A stretch of 64,000 nt of DNA, from the NCBI RefSeq assembly GCF_003055625.1, contig NZ_CP028811.1:992001-1056000 (forward strand), given 5' to 3'. The translations under genes were made by a program, and so were the position numbers. The notes below the pieces were generated by a model that was not told the DNA's origin, searched no databases, and saw nothing but the letters and a program-made list of their open reading frames with translations. This DNA is from Flavobacterium magnum (lineage in GTDB: Bacteria; Bacteroidota; Bacteroidia; Flavobacteriales; Flavobacteriaceae). Positions 10,701-19,818 of this stretch are shown in pieces. Position 1 is the first letter of the stretch. Each line of letters starts with the position of its first letter.

Positions 10701-13700
10701 TTTGGATGTAAACGTGGCCGTTACTACCCAGAATTCCGTTGAGTTACAATGGACGGAAAGCGGCAGCGCCACCAAATGGGAAGTGTATGCCGTACCGGTC
10801 AACGGCGCTGTACCTCCAGTAAACGGGTCTCCGGTAACCGGAACGGGTGATTACCACATCACCACGTCGAATCCTTTTACACTCACGGGATTACAGCCGG
10901 GCACTACTTATATTTATTATGTTCGCGCCATTTGTTCAGACACCGACGTAAGTACCTGGACCATATTGAATCCGAAAACCTTTACGACCAAGCCGGTCAA
11001 TGACGAATGTGAATTTGCCACGACAGTACCGGTGAACCCGACGAGGGATTGTGTGCTGTCAGCTACCGGAAACACGCTCGGTGCCACGCGTTCGCTCCCG
11101 AATACGGCTCCGGCCTGTCCCGGAAACACCGACGACGATATATGGTTTACCTTCCAGGCGACCTCAACCGTCCACATCATCACGATCAGTGATGTGGTAT
11201 CGACGGTGGCCGCTGCGGATGACATCAACCACACTTTATATTCAGGCAACGACTGCGCTGCCCTCACCCAAATGTATTGCAGCAACCCGAATGTGAGTGT
11301 CGCGACGAATCTCGTCATTGGAAATTTCTATAAAATCAGGGTTTACACCAGTACGGGCAATGCGGGTCCTTCGGCATCATTTAAGATATGCATCACCACA
11401 CCACCGCCTGTGCTCAATGACGAATGTGCGGCTGCTACTCCGGCCGTCGTCAACACGGGCATCGAATGCTTAGTGTCCACACCGGGTTCTATCACAGGGG
11501 CTTCGGCGTCTGCGCAATCAAGCACCTGCTCGGGAACGGAGGACGATGACATCTGGTTTGAATTTACTGCCACGAGCCAAAAGCAGATCATCACATTATC
11601 AAACATTGTGGGTACCACCCAAAACCTAAACCACGCTTTGTATCATGGCGACCAGTGCGGCGCACTGACAGCGCTGTATTGCAGTGATCCAAACGAAAGC
11701 ATCGTCAACAATCTCGTCGTCGGCGATGTCTATAAGATCCGTGTATGGAGTTCTGAAGCCGTACTTCAGGATGTTACATTTGACCTGTGTATCGGACGCA
11801 TCCTTCCTCCGATCACAACCAATACCAACCAATATACCGTTCCGCAACTTGTACAGGATGTATTCCTTGGTTCGGATTGTGCTTTGGTGAGCAACGTGAC
11901 GTGGTCCACGGGATCAAATTTCGGTTCTACAAACGGCATTGGTTATTTCAATAAGGCTTTGTCTGATTTTGCCTACGATTACGGAATCATCCTGTCATCG
12001 GGTAATGCCCTGAATGTGCCAGGCCCGAATGATTCGACATTGAGTGACGGTAATTATGATTGGCCGGGAGATGAGGAACTCGAGGTAGCCACGAATATGG
12101 ATCAGCCTTCGCACAATGCCACCATCCTTGAGTTCGATTTCATTCCATATGGCGATGAATTGAACTTCCACTACAAATTTGCATCAGAAGAGTATGGAGA
12201 CTTTCAGTGTGGCTATTCGGATGCTTTTGCCTTCCTGCTTACCGATACAGTAACCAACACCACGACGAATATTGCGGTGTTACCTGATGGCACAGAGGTG
12301 TCGGTAACAAACGTCCGCAATGAGCTTTATAATGATTTTTGCGAATCTGCCCATGCGGATCAGTTCGATACCTATTATGGTGACAACGGCGTGAATCCGA
12401 TCGGCGCACCTATCGATTATGATGGTATTACCGTAGACCTGACCGCGCACGCCGAAGTAACGCCTGGGAATCTCTACCACATCAAGCTCGTTATTGGCGA
12501 CAGGGGGGACAACTCTTATGACTCCGTCGTATTTCTGAAAGGAGGAAGTCTTGACATCGGGAATGTGGAGTTGGGTAACGATTTCCTTGAGGCTGACGGC
12601 AGCGCGATTTGTACCGGCGATGCGGTTACGGTCACTTCCGGACTGAACCCTGACGAATATGATTTCGTTTGGCTGAAGGATGGCAATGTCATCCCGAATG
12701 AAACCTCGGAAAACCTTATCGTACATGAGGAAGGCGTCTATACCGTACAGGCGAATTATGAAAATACAACCTGTAACACGACTGATTCCGTGACGGTAGA
12801 GTACTTCCAGGATGCCGTTGCAGGTCAACCCGCGGATTTACTGGATTGCGACGCTTCAGGCACGTCCATCTTTGACCTGACGGTAAACGAAGCGGCCATT
12901 ATGCAGCCGTTTGCACCGGGAACACACGATATCCATTATTACCTTTCGCAGGAAGATGCGGATGGCAACGAAAATGAGATCACCAATCCGGAGGCATTCG
13001 AAGGGACCAACAATCAGACCATTTACGTCAGGATAAATAAACTCACGACGACTTGTCACCAGTTTGTAACCTTCACCTTGGGTGTGCAGGATCTCAGGCC
13101 ACAATTCACGCTGGACACCGATGATGCTACAGTCTGCCCGTTTGGCAGCACAACCCTTTTTGTAACACCATCCAATTTCAATTTGAATGATGCTTCGATT
13201 TCTTACGAATGGTATTACCAGGGTAACCTGATCGCGAATGAAAATGGTCCTACGCTCCTGGTGGCCGGAACAGCGCCGAACAACCCGGTGAATTACGGGG
13301 ATTATTCCGTTAAAGTGACTTATTCTGTCAACGGCATCGGACCAGGTTGTGACAATACCGGGCACATCGAAATCACCGGAGGCAGTTTTGACTGGACCGT
13401 AGATGTAACCGGTCCTACGCAACTTTGCCCGGGCGGATCCGGAGACCTGGTGGTTACCATTAATGGAAACACCAACAATCTTCCTGTAACGTATACTTAC
13501 CGATTGCTGCCTGACGGTGCGCCGGTATCTACCACAAGCAATTCGTTTACGATTTCAGGTCAGGCACCCGGCACTTATGAAATTGTGGCAGACATCCAGG
13601 GATGTATCAGTGATCCGCAGCAATTTACCATTAGCCAGACGACACAGGCTGATTACCACGTGGCATTTGGTGGCCCTTACAGTGGTTGTTTGGGCGAACC

Positions 13701-14388
13701 GGTGACACTGGCATTTGAGGCGGTTGATTTTGATATCAACGAGCCCTCAGCAGAGTATACCTGGCTGCTAAACGGGACAGTCGTCGGCTCAGGGCTTACC
13801 TACACAGCTGAGGTGACCGGCAACACAGATTATGACCTGTTAGTGAAAGTGTTCGGATGCGAAACCCTGTTCCCGGTGTCGGTTACGTTAAATACTTCAG
13901 CTATTGACATTGAATTTACCGCGGAATGCAACGGCAATGACTTTGTGATCACTGCGCTTCCTGTCAACGGATCGTTTGATCCGCAGCTTGCCGACTTTGA
14001 CTGGGATGGAGGGAACTTCACTCAGGGTCCAGTTCCGGGGTCAATCATCGCTACTTCTGCCCCTGCAACATACCATGTGACGGTAAGCCAGGATGGCTGC
14101 AGCTCAGAAGACGCTATTTCAGTTTCTGACATCTCCTGTGTAATCCAGAAAGGGATTTCCCCGAACAACGATACGAAGAACGATTCGTTCGACCTGACCG
14201 CGCTGAACGTGAAACACCTTTCAATCTTCAACCGCTACGGTACGGTCATCTACGAGTTTACCAACTACACCAACCAATGGGTAGGCCAGGACAACTCGGG
14301 CGATGAGCTTCCTGACGGCACGTATTTCTATGTGATCGACAAGGCCGACGGCGAGCAGAAGACCGGATGGGTTTACATCAACAGGTAA
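7789..14388 (+). CDS. Giant modular T9SS type B surface protein (FN3, choice-of-anchor J/L)
   Basis: This 2199-residue protein is predicted to cross the outer membrane through the type IX system and sit on the cell surface, probably as an adhesin or matrix protein. The order, in approximate residues, is: signal peptide 1-20; choice-of-anchor J-like domain 21-203 (ending WLIDDVNI); FN3-like 204-304; PPC-like domain 305-444; FN3 444-540; a repeated Cys-flanked module 540-647; FN3 648-745; FN3 745-853; a second copy of the module 853-965; FN3 964-1068; two NDEC-type PPC-like repeats 1071-1340; choice-of-anchor L-like domain 1343-1594; Ig-like repeats to about 2110; and a gliding motility-associated (type B) sorting domain about 2117-2199, starting KGISPNNDTKNDSFDL. 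A PorP/SprF-family gene follows, as expected for type B substrates. No catalytic domain was seen. A paralogue starts at 61683. Confidence 0.93.
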   Translation: MKKITLLLTFLLFSALGYSQLETFEGGIPSTWAVMNGTNGAGTLQPWILNTTPFPTFRSPYCAHIDPDCNLNAAYVNNEQIGIGNTEEDWLIMNQRLIPANGQLQFWTRLTTVGDQGTVYEIRVSTNASQTNQAAYTVLQSWGEDEIIDPTLPLLEYQQVKVDFPAALQGQNVYVAFVRKHTQIGTGRDGDRWLIDDVNIIEKCADPSGLEVIPTSIASTSVTLSWPNPQLSTTFEVAAVLATDEFNNIGTPITVPATNPTNYTYTNLQPGLTYKFYLRRVCVIGTDTSYSEWIGPVISTTLPLGSVCADPLVIGALPFQEVNGNTALYGDDIDTPQGTNCGAQPTGTNYLQGNEVFYSYTADETGLISVTMTPIGASSTNSSVFVYQGCGSVGANCLAGAASSNLNVRTFTLNVTAGQTYTIVISSGGNTQTIAYNLLIQKEDCTPKPANLNATDIQLTQATLSWDNPNNYTSWQVAVQPLGAAVPSGPGDDIVTGTPEFVKTGLTAATQYQFWVRVECIAGSGIYSAWAGPYAFNTLICDPSLACNYTFRMSNTTNAGWGATRMQVRQNGIVVATIGATATGTGPVEVVVPLCDGIPFDLFWSVAGASPQQRIVAVVNSFGQTIFTKPAGTGAVNSVVYTDIVNCTTPRCDLTPTGLAANNVLTNTADLLWVAPATTSWDIYLVTAGNPAPDVDTTPTYNDIDENPYSVIGLAPDTDYVFYVRVNCPTGDSAWAGPFPFHTLPTCPKPTNLGASNITTTSADLTWINGTPADTLWEILLLPGPTPPPAPAPSPADPTVPAGGFFFQTTNSQLHPITTLTPATIYYFYMRTICPGNDKSTWSGPYTFNTVTCDAADKCNYKFVMTDSGNNGWNGARMQIRQNGIIVQTIGQTIGGGGPITVTVALCDNVPFDLYWSAAGTLPDQVGVSIQNPFTDVVYTKLPGQGTPLTVLYADNILGNCVPPTCPKPTALDVNVAVTTQNSVELQWTESGSATKWEVYAVPVNGAVPPVNGSPVTGTGDYHITTSNPFTLTGLQPGTTYIYYVRAICSDTDVSTWTILNPKTFTTKPVNDECEFATTVPVNPTRDCVLSATGNTLGATRSLPNTAPACPGNTDDDIWFTFQATSTVHIITISDVVSTVAAADDINHTLYSGNDCAALTQMYCSNPNVSVATNLVIGNFYKIRVYTSTGNAGPSASFKICITTPPPVLNDECAAATPAVVNTGIECLVSTPGSITGASASAQSSTCSGTEDDDIWFEFTATSQKQIITLSNIVGTTQNLNHALYHGDQCGALTALYCSDPNESIVNNLVVGDVYKIRVWSSEAVLQDVTFDLCIGRILPPITTNTNQYTVPQLVQDVFLGSDCALVSNVTWSTGSNFGSTNGIGYFNKALSDFAYDYGIILSSGNALNVPGPNDSTLSDGNYDWPGDEELEVATNMDQPSHNATILEFDFIPYGDELNFHYKFASEEYGDFQCGYSDAFAFLLTDTVTNTTTNIAVLPDGTEVSVTNVRNELYNDFCESAHADQFDTYYGDNGVNPIGAPIDYDGITVDLTAHAEVTPGNLYHIKLVIGDRGDNSYDSVVFLKGGSLDIGNVELGNDFLEADGSAICTGDAVTVTSGLNPDEYDFVWLKDGNVIPNETSENLIVHEEGVYTVQANYENTTCNTTDSVTVEYFQDAVAGQPADLLDCDASGTSIFDLTVNEAAIMQPFAPGTHDIHYYLSQEDADGNENEITNPEAFEGTNNQTIYVRINKLTTTCHQFVTFTLGVQDLRPQFTLDTDDATVCPFGSTTLFVTPSNFNLNDASISYEWYYQGNLIANENGPTLLVAGTAPNNPVNYGDYSVKVTYSVNGIGPGCDNTGHIEITGGSFDWTVDVTGPTQLCPGGSGDLVVTINGNTNNLPVTYTYRLLPDGAPVSTTSNSFTISGQAPGTYEIVADIQGCISDPQQFTISQTTQADYHVAFGGPYSGCLGEPVTLAFEAVDFDINEPSAEYTWLLNGTVVGSGLTYTAEVTGNTDYDLLVKVFGCETLFPVSVTLNTSAIDIEFTAECNGNDFVITALPVNGSFDPQLADFDWDGGNFTQGPVPGSIIATSAPATYHVTVSQDGCSSEDAISVSDISCVIQKGISPNNDTKNDSFDLTALNVKHLSIFNRYGTVIYEFTNYTNQWVGQDNSGDELPDGTYFYVIDKADGEQKTGWVYINR

Positions 14389-14411
14389 CCGCGAACAGGA
14401 ACAAAGGATAT

Positions 14412-14429
14412 GCTGCCCTTCGGGGCAGC
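14412..14429 (+). terminator. UUCG hairpin between giant protein and sprF-like gene
   Basis: A perfect GCTGCCC-TTCG-GGGCAGC stem-loop lies 23 bp after the giant gene and 33 bp before the sprF-like gene. Only a short TTTC follows, so it is a weak or partial terminator, or an RNA-stability element, inside a likely operon. Confidence 0.55.
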
Positions 14430-14462
14430 TTTCACAACCAAATGAAATAACAAATCAAAGAG

Positions 14463-15383
14463 ATGAAGAAAATACAATTAGCCGCCTTATTATTCCTGCT
14501 TGCCCTGATTGATGCGAGTGCGCAGCAGGATCCCCACTATACGCAGTATATGTATAACATGAACGTGATGAACCCCGCTTATGCCGGATCCAAGGAAAAC
14601 CTGTCCTTTGGTTTGCTCTACCGCAAGCAGTGGGTCAATGTCGACGGGGCACCTTCCACGTTTTCATTTTCAGGATCTACTCCTGTGGGCAAGAACGTGG
14701 GCGTGGGTCTCTCGCTGATCTCCGATGAGATCGGTCCGGTGAAGGAGCAGAACGCATACGGCGACTTCTCCTATACGCTGAACCTTGGCGGTGAGCACCG
14801 CCTGGCACTTGGTCTTAAGGCCGGGGCGACATTCCAGCGGATCGGTCTTAACAGCGAGATTGCGCCGAGCCTTCCGGACCTTGACGACGACGCTTTCCGC
14901 GAGGACACCAACAATGTGTACCTGAACGTGGGGGCCGGATTCTTTTACTACACCGACCGTTACTACGTGGCGTTTTCGGTCCCGAACATGCTCAAGGCAA
15001 ACCACCTGGACTACAACGGGATCAAGTACGGTACCGAGACACAGCACTACTTCCTGACGGGAGGTTACGTGTTCCAGATCAACCCTGACCTGAAGCTCAA
15101 GCCGTTCGCGATGCTTAAGTCGGCTTTCAACTCGCCGAGCTCGCTTGACGTGTCGCTCAATGCGCTTTTCAGCGAGAAGTTTGAGATTGGGGCGACCTAC
15201 CGTGTGGATGACAGCTTCGGGGGTATGGTGAACTATGCGATCACGCCGAACCTTAGGATCGGTTATGCTTACGACCACATCATTTCGGATTTGAAGACAG
15301 TGACCACGTCCTCACACGAGATCATCCTGCTCTTCGACCTGAATTTCCCGAAAAAGGTATCACGTTCACCAAGATATTTCTAA
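14463..15383 (+). CDS. PorP/SprF-family type IX secretion outer-membrane protein
   Basis: This 306-residue predicted outer-membrane beta-barrel has a signal peptide (MKKIQLAALLFLLALIDASAQ). The signature QDPHYTQYMYNMNVMNPAYAGS is followed by barrel strands to the C-terminal region LFDLNFPKKVSRSPRYF. Proteins of this family partner with type B T9SS substrates; in Flavobacterium johnsoniae SprF is needed for surface SprB. Its position 74 bp after a type B giant protein fits that role. Codons here are strongly biased to G/C endings (AAC, GAC, TTC, AAG, CTG) compared with both neighbours; one 60-base line is about 58% GC. Confidence 0.93.
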   Translation: MKKIQLAALLFLLALIDASAQQDPHYTQYMYNMNVMNPAYAGSKENLSFGLLYRKQWVNVDGAPSTFSFSGSTPVGKNVGVGLSLISDEIGPVKEQNAYGDFSYTLNLGGEHRLALGLKAGATFQRIGLNSEIAPSLPDLDDDAFREDTNNVYLNVGAGFFYYTDRYYVAFSVPNMLKANHLDYNGIKYGTETQHYFLTGGYVFQINPDLKLKPFAMLKSAFNSPSSLDVSLNALFSEKFEIGATYRVDDSFGGMVNYAITPNLRIGYAYDHIISDLKTVTTSSHEIILLFDLNFPKKVSRSPRYF

Positions 15384-15402
15384 CATAAAAGCCAATCCGA
15401 TA

Positions 15403-17268
15403 ATGAAAAAATTATATATAGTATTGATTTTAGTATGCAGCGCTGTCCTCAATGCACAGAACAAGTATACGGAGGCAGCAGACAAATTGTACATCAGCCT
15501 CGAATACGTGGATGCCGCGGAGGCATACAAGAAACTCGTGGAGGACGGCAAGGGCGATCCGTACGTATACAGCCAACTCGCAGAAAGCTATTACAATGTA
15601 TTCAATTACAAGGAAGCCGCCCGCTGGTATGCCAAGGTGATCGAAACGCCGCAGGATGCCGAAACCTACTACAAATACGCCCAAATGCTTAAGGCCGACG
15701 GAAAATACGAGGAAGCCAACAAGCAAATGAGCGCGTTTGCTACCAAAGCGCCCAATGATCAGCGCGCGATTGAATTCAAAAAGGATCCGAATTATCTGCC
15801 GAAACTTCGCAGCCAGCAAAAGCTGTATGACCTCAAGAGCATGTCCATCAACAGTGAAAAATCGGATTTCGGCGCGGTATTGTCGGCCGACAACCACCTT
15901 TATTTCACTTCGGCAAGGAACAAAGGCAAGAAAAAGTACGGCTGGAACGAGGAGCCATTCCTCGATTTGTACAGTTCGGTCATGTCTGCCGACGGTACTT
16001 TCGGCGAACCACAGGCAGTGAGCGAAATCAACAGCAGGTGGCATGATGGCCCGGCGACGATCAGCGCTGACGGGAATACGATGTATTTTGCCAGTGAAAG
16101 CTTCAAGGAGAAGGAATCGGTTAAGGATAAGAAGAACAACCTCAAACAAGGACAGGTATACCTATTTAAAGCAACCAAAGACGGTGACAAATGGGGCAAC
16201 ATCAAGGAGGTTTCCTTCAACGACAAGAGCTATTCTGTAAGCAATCCAAGCCTGAGCAAAGACGGGAAAACGTTATACTTCTCCTCGAACATGCCGGCAG
16301 GAGAGGGAGGAAACGACATCTGGAAAGTATCGGTCGCGGCGGACGGCAGTTTTGGTACGCCCGAAAATCTTGGAAAAAATGTCAATACCGCAGGAAGCGA
16401 GAGCTTCCCATCCATCACCGATGACAACACCCTTTTCTTTTCTTCTGATGGGCGTAAGGGTTTTGGCGGACTTGACGTATTCATGCTGAAAGCCGGCGAG
16501 GCGGAAGCCAAGAACGTCGGCCTGCCCATCAATTCGCCCAAAGACGATTTCGCATTCAGCTTCAATACAGTGAAAAACATCGGATTCTTCTCGAGCAACC
16601 GAGACGGTAACGACAACCTGTATATAGCCAATCCGGTTTGTACCGTGGACGTGATTACGACCGTGAAAGATGCGTTGACCGGAAATACGCTCGAAGGCGC
16701 ACGCGTCGCCATTTTGGATGCCAAAAAGAACATCATCGAAACCAAAGATTCCGGAGCCAATGGCGAAGTGGTGTATACGGTGGACTGCGACAAGGAATTC
16801 AATGTACAGGTGACCAAAGACGGTTATGAAAGTGCAGTTTTCCCTGTTGCCAAAAGCAAGGGCGGGAAAATTAATGTGGACGCGTCGCTGCAGCCCATCG
16901 AGAAAATCATCGAGAAGGAAACCGTTGTGCTGAATGACATCTATTTCGAATACAACAAAAGCAATATTACCAAAGAAGGCGCGTACGAACTCGACAAACT
17001 GGTTCAGGCGATGACCAAATATCCCGAAATGGTGATCCTGGTAAAGTCGCATACCGACAACCGTGGATCTGATCAGTACAATATGGCACTGTCTGACAGG
17101 AGGGCGAAATCTACCGTACAATATGTCCTCTCACAAGGCGTGAAGAAAGACCGCATTTCTGGTAAAGGATATGGTGAAAGCGAGCCGAAGGTAGACTGTA
17201 AGGAAAACTGCACCGAAGAACAGCACGCGCAAAACCGCCGAAGCGAGTTCCTTATCGTCAAGCAGTAG
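15403..17268 (+). CDS. OmpA-family envelope protein with TPR and WD40-like repeats
   Basis: This 621-residue protein has a signal peptide (1-19, ending NAQ), TPR-like helices (about 20-130), a PD40/WD40-like propeller (about 150-410, repeats such as KTLYFSSNMPAGEGGNDIW), a CarboxypepD_reg-like domain (about 412-500), and a C-terminal OmpA peptidoglycan-binding domain (about 510-621). The OmpA domain has SHTDNRGSDQYN and LSDRRAKSTVQYV motifs. It follows the sprF-like gene by 19 bp. This triad (type B substrate, SprF-like, OmpA) is common in Bacteroidota, and the OmpA protein probably anchors the complex to the wall. Confidence 0.9.
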   Translation: MKKLYIVLILVCSAVLNAQNKYTEAADKLYISLEYVDAAEAYKKLVEDGKGDPYVYSQLAESYYNVFNYKEAARWYAKVIETPQDAETYYKYAQMLKADGKYEEANKQMSAFATKAPNDQRAIEFKKDPNYLPKLRSQQKLYDLKSMSINSEKSDFGAVLSADNHLYFTSARNKGKKKYGWNEEPFLDLYSSVMSADGTFGEPQAVSEINSRWHDGPATISADGNTMYFASESFKEKESVKDKKNNLKQGQVYLFKATKDGDKWGNIKEVSFNDKSYSVSNPSLSKDGKTLYFSSNMPAGEGGNDIWKVSVAADGSFGTPENLGKNVNTAGSESFPSITDDNTLFFSSDGRKGFGGLDVFMLKAGEAEAKNVGLPINSPKDDFAFSFNTVKNIGFFSSNRDGNDNLYIANPVCTVDVITTVKDALTGNTLEGARVAILDAKKNIIETKDSGANGEVVYTVDCDKEFNVQVTKDGYESAVFPVAKSKGGKINVDASLQPIEKIIEKETVVLNDIYFEYNKSNITKEGAYELDKLVQAMTKYPEMVILVKSHTDNRGSDQYNMALSDRRAKSTVQYVLSQGVKKDRISGKGYGESEPKVDCKENCTEEQHAQNRRSEFLIVKQ

Positions 17269-17287
17269 TTTGTAATTAATAAAGAAG

Positions 17288-17320
17288 AAAAAACCCGATT
17301 TGTGAAAATCGGGTTTTTTT
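17288..17320. terminator. Bidirectional terminator between OmpA gene and glyS
   Basis: A 14-bp perfect stem (AAAAAACCCGATTT with its complement), GTGA loop and flanking A and T runs can terminate both the OmpA gene (+) and glyS (-). Confidence 0.92.
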
Positions 17321-17336
17321 ATTTGAGCGTGTAAGA

Positions 17337-18878
17337 TTATATTTTCAAGAGCCAGTTTTTCATAGACACCTCGTTTTCGATGATGCCCCTTAGCTCCGAA
17401 ATGTTGACCCGGTCCTGCTTCATACTGTCGCGATGGCGGATCGTCACCGTCTGGTCTTCCAGCGTCTGGTGATCTACGGTAATGCAGAACGGCGTGCCTA
17501 AGGCATCCTGCCTGCGGTAGCGTCGGCCGACGGCATCCTTCTCATCGTAAGCCATATTGAAATCCCACTTCAAATCGTCAATGATGCGGCGTGCCACTTC
17601 CGGCAAGCCGTCTTTTTTGACCAGTGGCAATACCGCTGCCTTCGTTGGTGCGAGCACGGACGGCAGTTGCAGTACGGTCCTTACCGAACCGTCTTCCAGG
17701 GTTTCTTCCTTAAGCGAATTGGAGAATACGGCCAGGAACATACGGTCAAGCCCTACCGAAGTTTCCACGACGTACGGGGTATAATTCTTGTTTTCCTCGG
17801 TATCGAAATATTGCATCTTCTTGCCCGAATAACTTTCATGTGCCTTGAGGTCGAAATCGGTGCGGGAATGGATTCCTTCAAGTTCCTTGAAACCGAATGG
17901 GAAATTAAATTCAATATCTGCTGCGGCATTGGCATAATGCGCCAGCTTTTCATGGTCATGGAAACGGTAATTCTCTTTTCCTAGGCCCAAAGACAAATGC
18001 CAGTTCAAACGGGTCGTTTTCCAATATTCGTACCATTTCATTTCTTCGCCCGGCTTCACGAAAAATTGCATTTCCATCTGCTCAAATTCGCGCATGCGGA
18101 AAATAAATTGTCTCGCGACGATTTCATTTCGGAACGCCTTTCCGGTCTGTGCAATCCCGAATGGGATTTTCATACGGCCCGATTTCTGTACGTTCAGGAA
18201 GTTCACGAAAATACCCTGTGCCGTCTCGGGACGCAGGTATAAGTCCATAGCGTTTTCTGCGGAAGCGCCTAATTTCGTTCCAAACATTAAGTTGAACTGC
18301 TTGACATCAGTCCAGTTGCGCGAGCCGGTATCAGGATCGGCGATTTCGAGTTCCTCGATGAGCGCTTTCACATCATCCAGGTCACCCGAACCTAAAGAAC
18401 GGCCCATGCGCTCCAGGATTTCCTTCTTTCTGGAAAGGTATTCCATCACGCGCGGGTTGGTCGTTTCATATTGCGCACGGTCAAACGATTCCCCGAAACG
18501 GGCAGCCGCCTTCTCGATTTCCTTTTCGGCTTTCTGGTTCAGTTTTTCGGCATAATCCTCGATAAGGACATCGGCGCGGTATCTTTTCTTGGAATCCTTG
18601 TTGTCGATCAACGGGTCGTTAAACGCATCGACGTGCCCCGAAGCTTTCCAGGTTGTCGGGTGCATTAATATCGCGGCGTCAAGCCCAACGATGTTCTCGT
18701 GCATCTGCACCATCGATTTCCACCAGTATTCGCGGATGTTTTTCTTGAGTTCGACACCATTCTGCGCATAATCATAGACCGCGCTCAAACCGTCATAGAC
18801 TTCGCTCGACGGAAAAATAAATCCGTATTCCTTTGCGTGCGAAACTACATTCTTAAATAAATCTTCCTGTTTTGCCAT
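17337..18878 (-). CDS. glyS: Glycine--tRNA ligase (single-chain class II)
   Basis: This 513-residue enzyme attaches glycine to tRNA-Gly. It is the homodimeric single-chain type, not the two-subunit GlyQ/GlyS type. The N-terminus MAKQEDLFKNVVSHAKEYGF is the conserved family start. Class II motifs include YLRPETAQGIFVNF and FRNEIVARQFIFRMREFEQM, with a C-terminal anticodon-binding domain. The start codon lies only 8 bp from a good -7 promoter element, implying a nearly leaderless mRNA. The gene is monocistronic and ends at a shared terminator. Confidence 0.96.
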   Translation of the reverse strand: MAKQEDLFKNVVSHAKEYGFIFPSSEVYDGLSAVYDYAQNGVELKKNIREYWWKSMVQMHENIVGLDAAILMHPTTWKASGHVDAFNDPLIDNKDSKKRYRADVLIEDYAEKLNQKAEKEIEKAAARFGESFDRAQYETTNPRVMEYLSRKKEILERMGRSLGSGDLDDVKALIEELEIADPDTGSRNWTDVKQFNLMFGTKLGASAENAMDLYLRPETAQGIFVNFLNVQKSGRMKIPFGIAQTGKAFRNEIVARQFIFRMREFEQMEMQFFVKPGEEMKWYEYWKTTRLNWHLSLGLGKENYRFHDHEKLAHYANAAADIEFNFPFGFKELEGIHSRTDFDLKAHESYSGKKMQYFDTEENKNYTPYVVETSVGLDRMFLAVFSNSLKEETLEDGSVRTVLQLPSVLAPTKAAVLPLVKKDGLPEVARRIIDDLKWDFNMAYDEKDAVGRRYRRQDALGTPFCITVDHQTLEDQTVTIRHRDSMKQDRVNISELRGIIENEVSMKNWLLKI

Positions 18879-18885
18879 AGTGGTG

Positions 18886-18893
18886 CAAAAATA
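18886..18893 (-). promoter_or_regulatory. Candidate glyS promoter (-7 element)
   Basis: Read on the minus strand this is TATTTTTG, matching TAnnTTTG. It ends 8 bp upstream of the glyS ATG, so transcription would start at or within a few bases of the start codon. Confidence 0.5.
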
Positions 18894-19065
18894 GCAGTTT
18901 TTCTTAATAAAAATATTTTTCCCGATGCAAAGTATGCAGGCATGACACGTACGATGGCCCTTTCATAAATCACTCCGATGCCACTATTTTTAACAAATGC
19001 TGCGTACTTTCCACACATCAGACGTGCCGCTTTAGAGTAACTTGGGCAGATAAAATCCCGCTACG

Positions 19066-19749
19066 ATGTTCAAGAAACTCATTGATTTGTTTTTTCCAAA
19101 AATCTGCTGCGGCTGTAAAGAGGTGCTGTTGCAGCACGAAAATGTCATTTGTACCTGGTGCCGGCATGAAATCCCGCTGACCGAATTTTACAGAAACCCA
19201 GACAATGAAGCTGCGAAAAAGTTCTACGGGCGTCTGCCGGTGGAGCATGCCTCCGCATTCATGTATTTCAACAAAAAGGGCATTGTGCAGGAAATAATCC
19301 ACAGCCTGAAATACCGCGGGCATGAAGAAATCGGAACCGTCATCGGGAAGTGGTATGCGGAAGACTTAAAATCGATCGCGCTGGATCAGACAATTGACTG
19401 CATCATTCCCGTACCGCTCCATAAGAAAAGACTGCGGCAGCGCGGTTTCAATCAGGTGACGGCATTCGGAAAGGCGCTGTCGGAAACGTTGCAGGTGCAT
19501 TATGACCCCGGACTGTTGCTGCGTAAAATATATTCTGAAACACAGTCCCGGAAAAACCGCCAGCAACGCGCCTACGGCAGCGAAACTATTTTCGACGTCG
19601 TGTTTACAGACGAGCACCATGGCAAACATTTCCTGCTGATAGACGATGTCCTCACAACCGGCGCCACACTTGAATCCTGCGGAAAGGCCATACTGAAGAT
19701 TCCTGGTGCAAAACTCAGCGTGGTGACGATGGCGATGTCTCATTCATAG
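19066..19749 (+). CDS. comF: ComF-family amidophosphoribosyltransferase-like protein
   Basis: This 227-residue protein has an N-terminal zinc-ribbon-like cysteine set (CCGCKEVLLQHENVICTWC, about residues 12-32) and a C-terminal phosphoribosyltransferase fold with the PRPP loop LLIDDVLTTGATLESCG. ComF proteins are linked to DNA uptake and processing in competent bacteria; the exact reaction is unsettled. IIPVPLHKKRLRQRGFNQ is the typical family segment. It is monocistronic or leads into the gene at 19819. Confidence 0.9.
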   Translation: MFKKLIDLFFPKICCGCKEVLLQHENVICTWCRHEIPLTEFYRNPDNEAAKKFYGRLPVEHASAFMYFNKKGIVQEIIHSLKYRGHEEIGTVIGKWYAEDLKSIALDQTIDCIIPVPLHKKRLRQRGFNQVTAFGKALSETLQVHYDPGLLLRKIYSETQSRKNRQQRAYGSETIFDVVFTDEHHGKHFLLIDDVLTTGATLESCGKAILKIPGAKLSVVTMAMSHS

Positions 19750-19818
19750 GTTGTTTTTTTCTTAAAAGATTTCGCCAGCACTAAATATAATCGTTATTTT
19801 GTGGCAGAAAAATGCGGC

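Noticed and set aside
15403-17268. Naming the OmpA gene as a core T9SS gene such as sprE or porE
   Set aside because: The TPR, WD40-like, CarboxypepD_reg and OmpA order is shared by porE and by many accessory OmpA proteins beside sprF-like genes. The cassette position favours an accessory copy, so no symbol was given.
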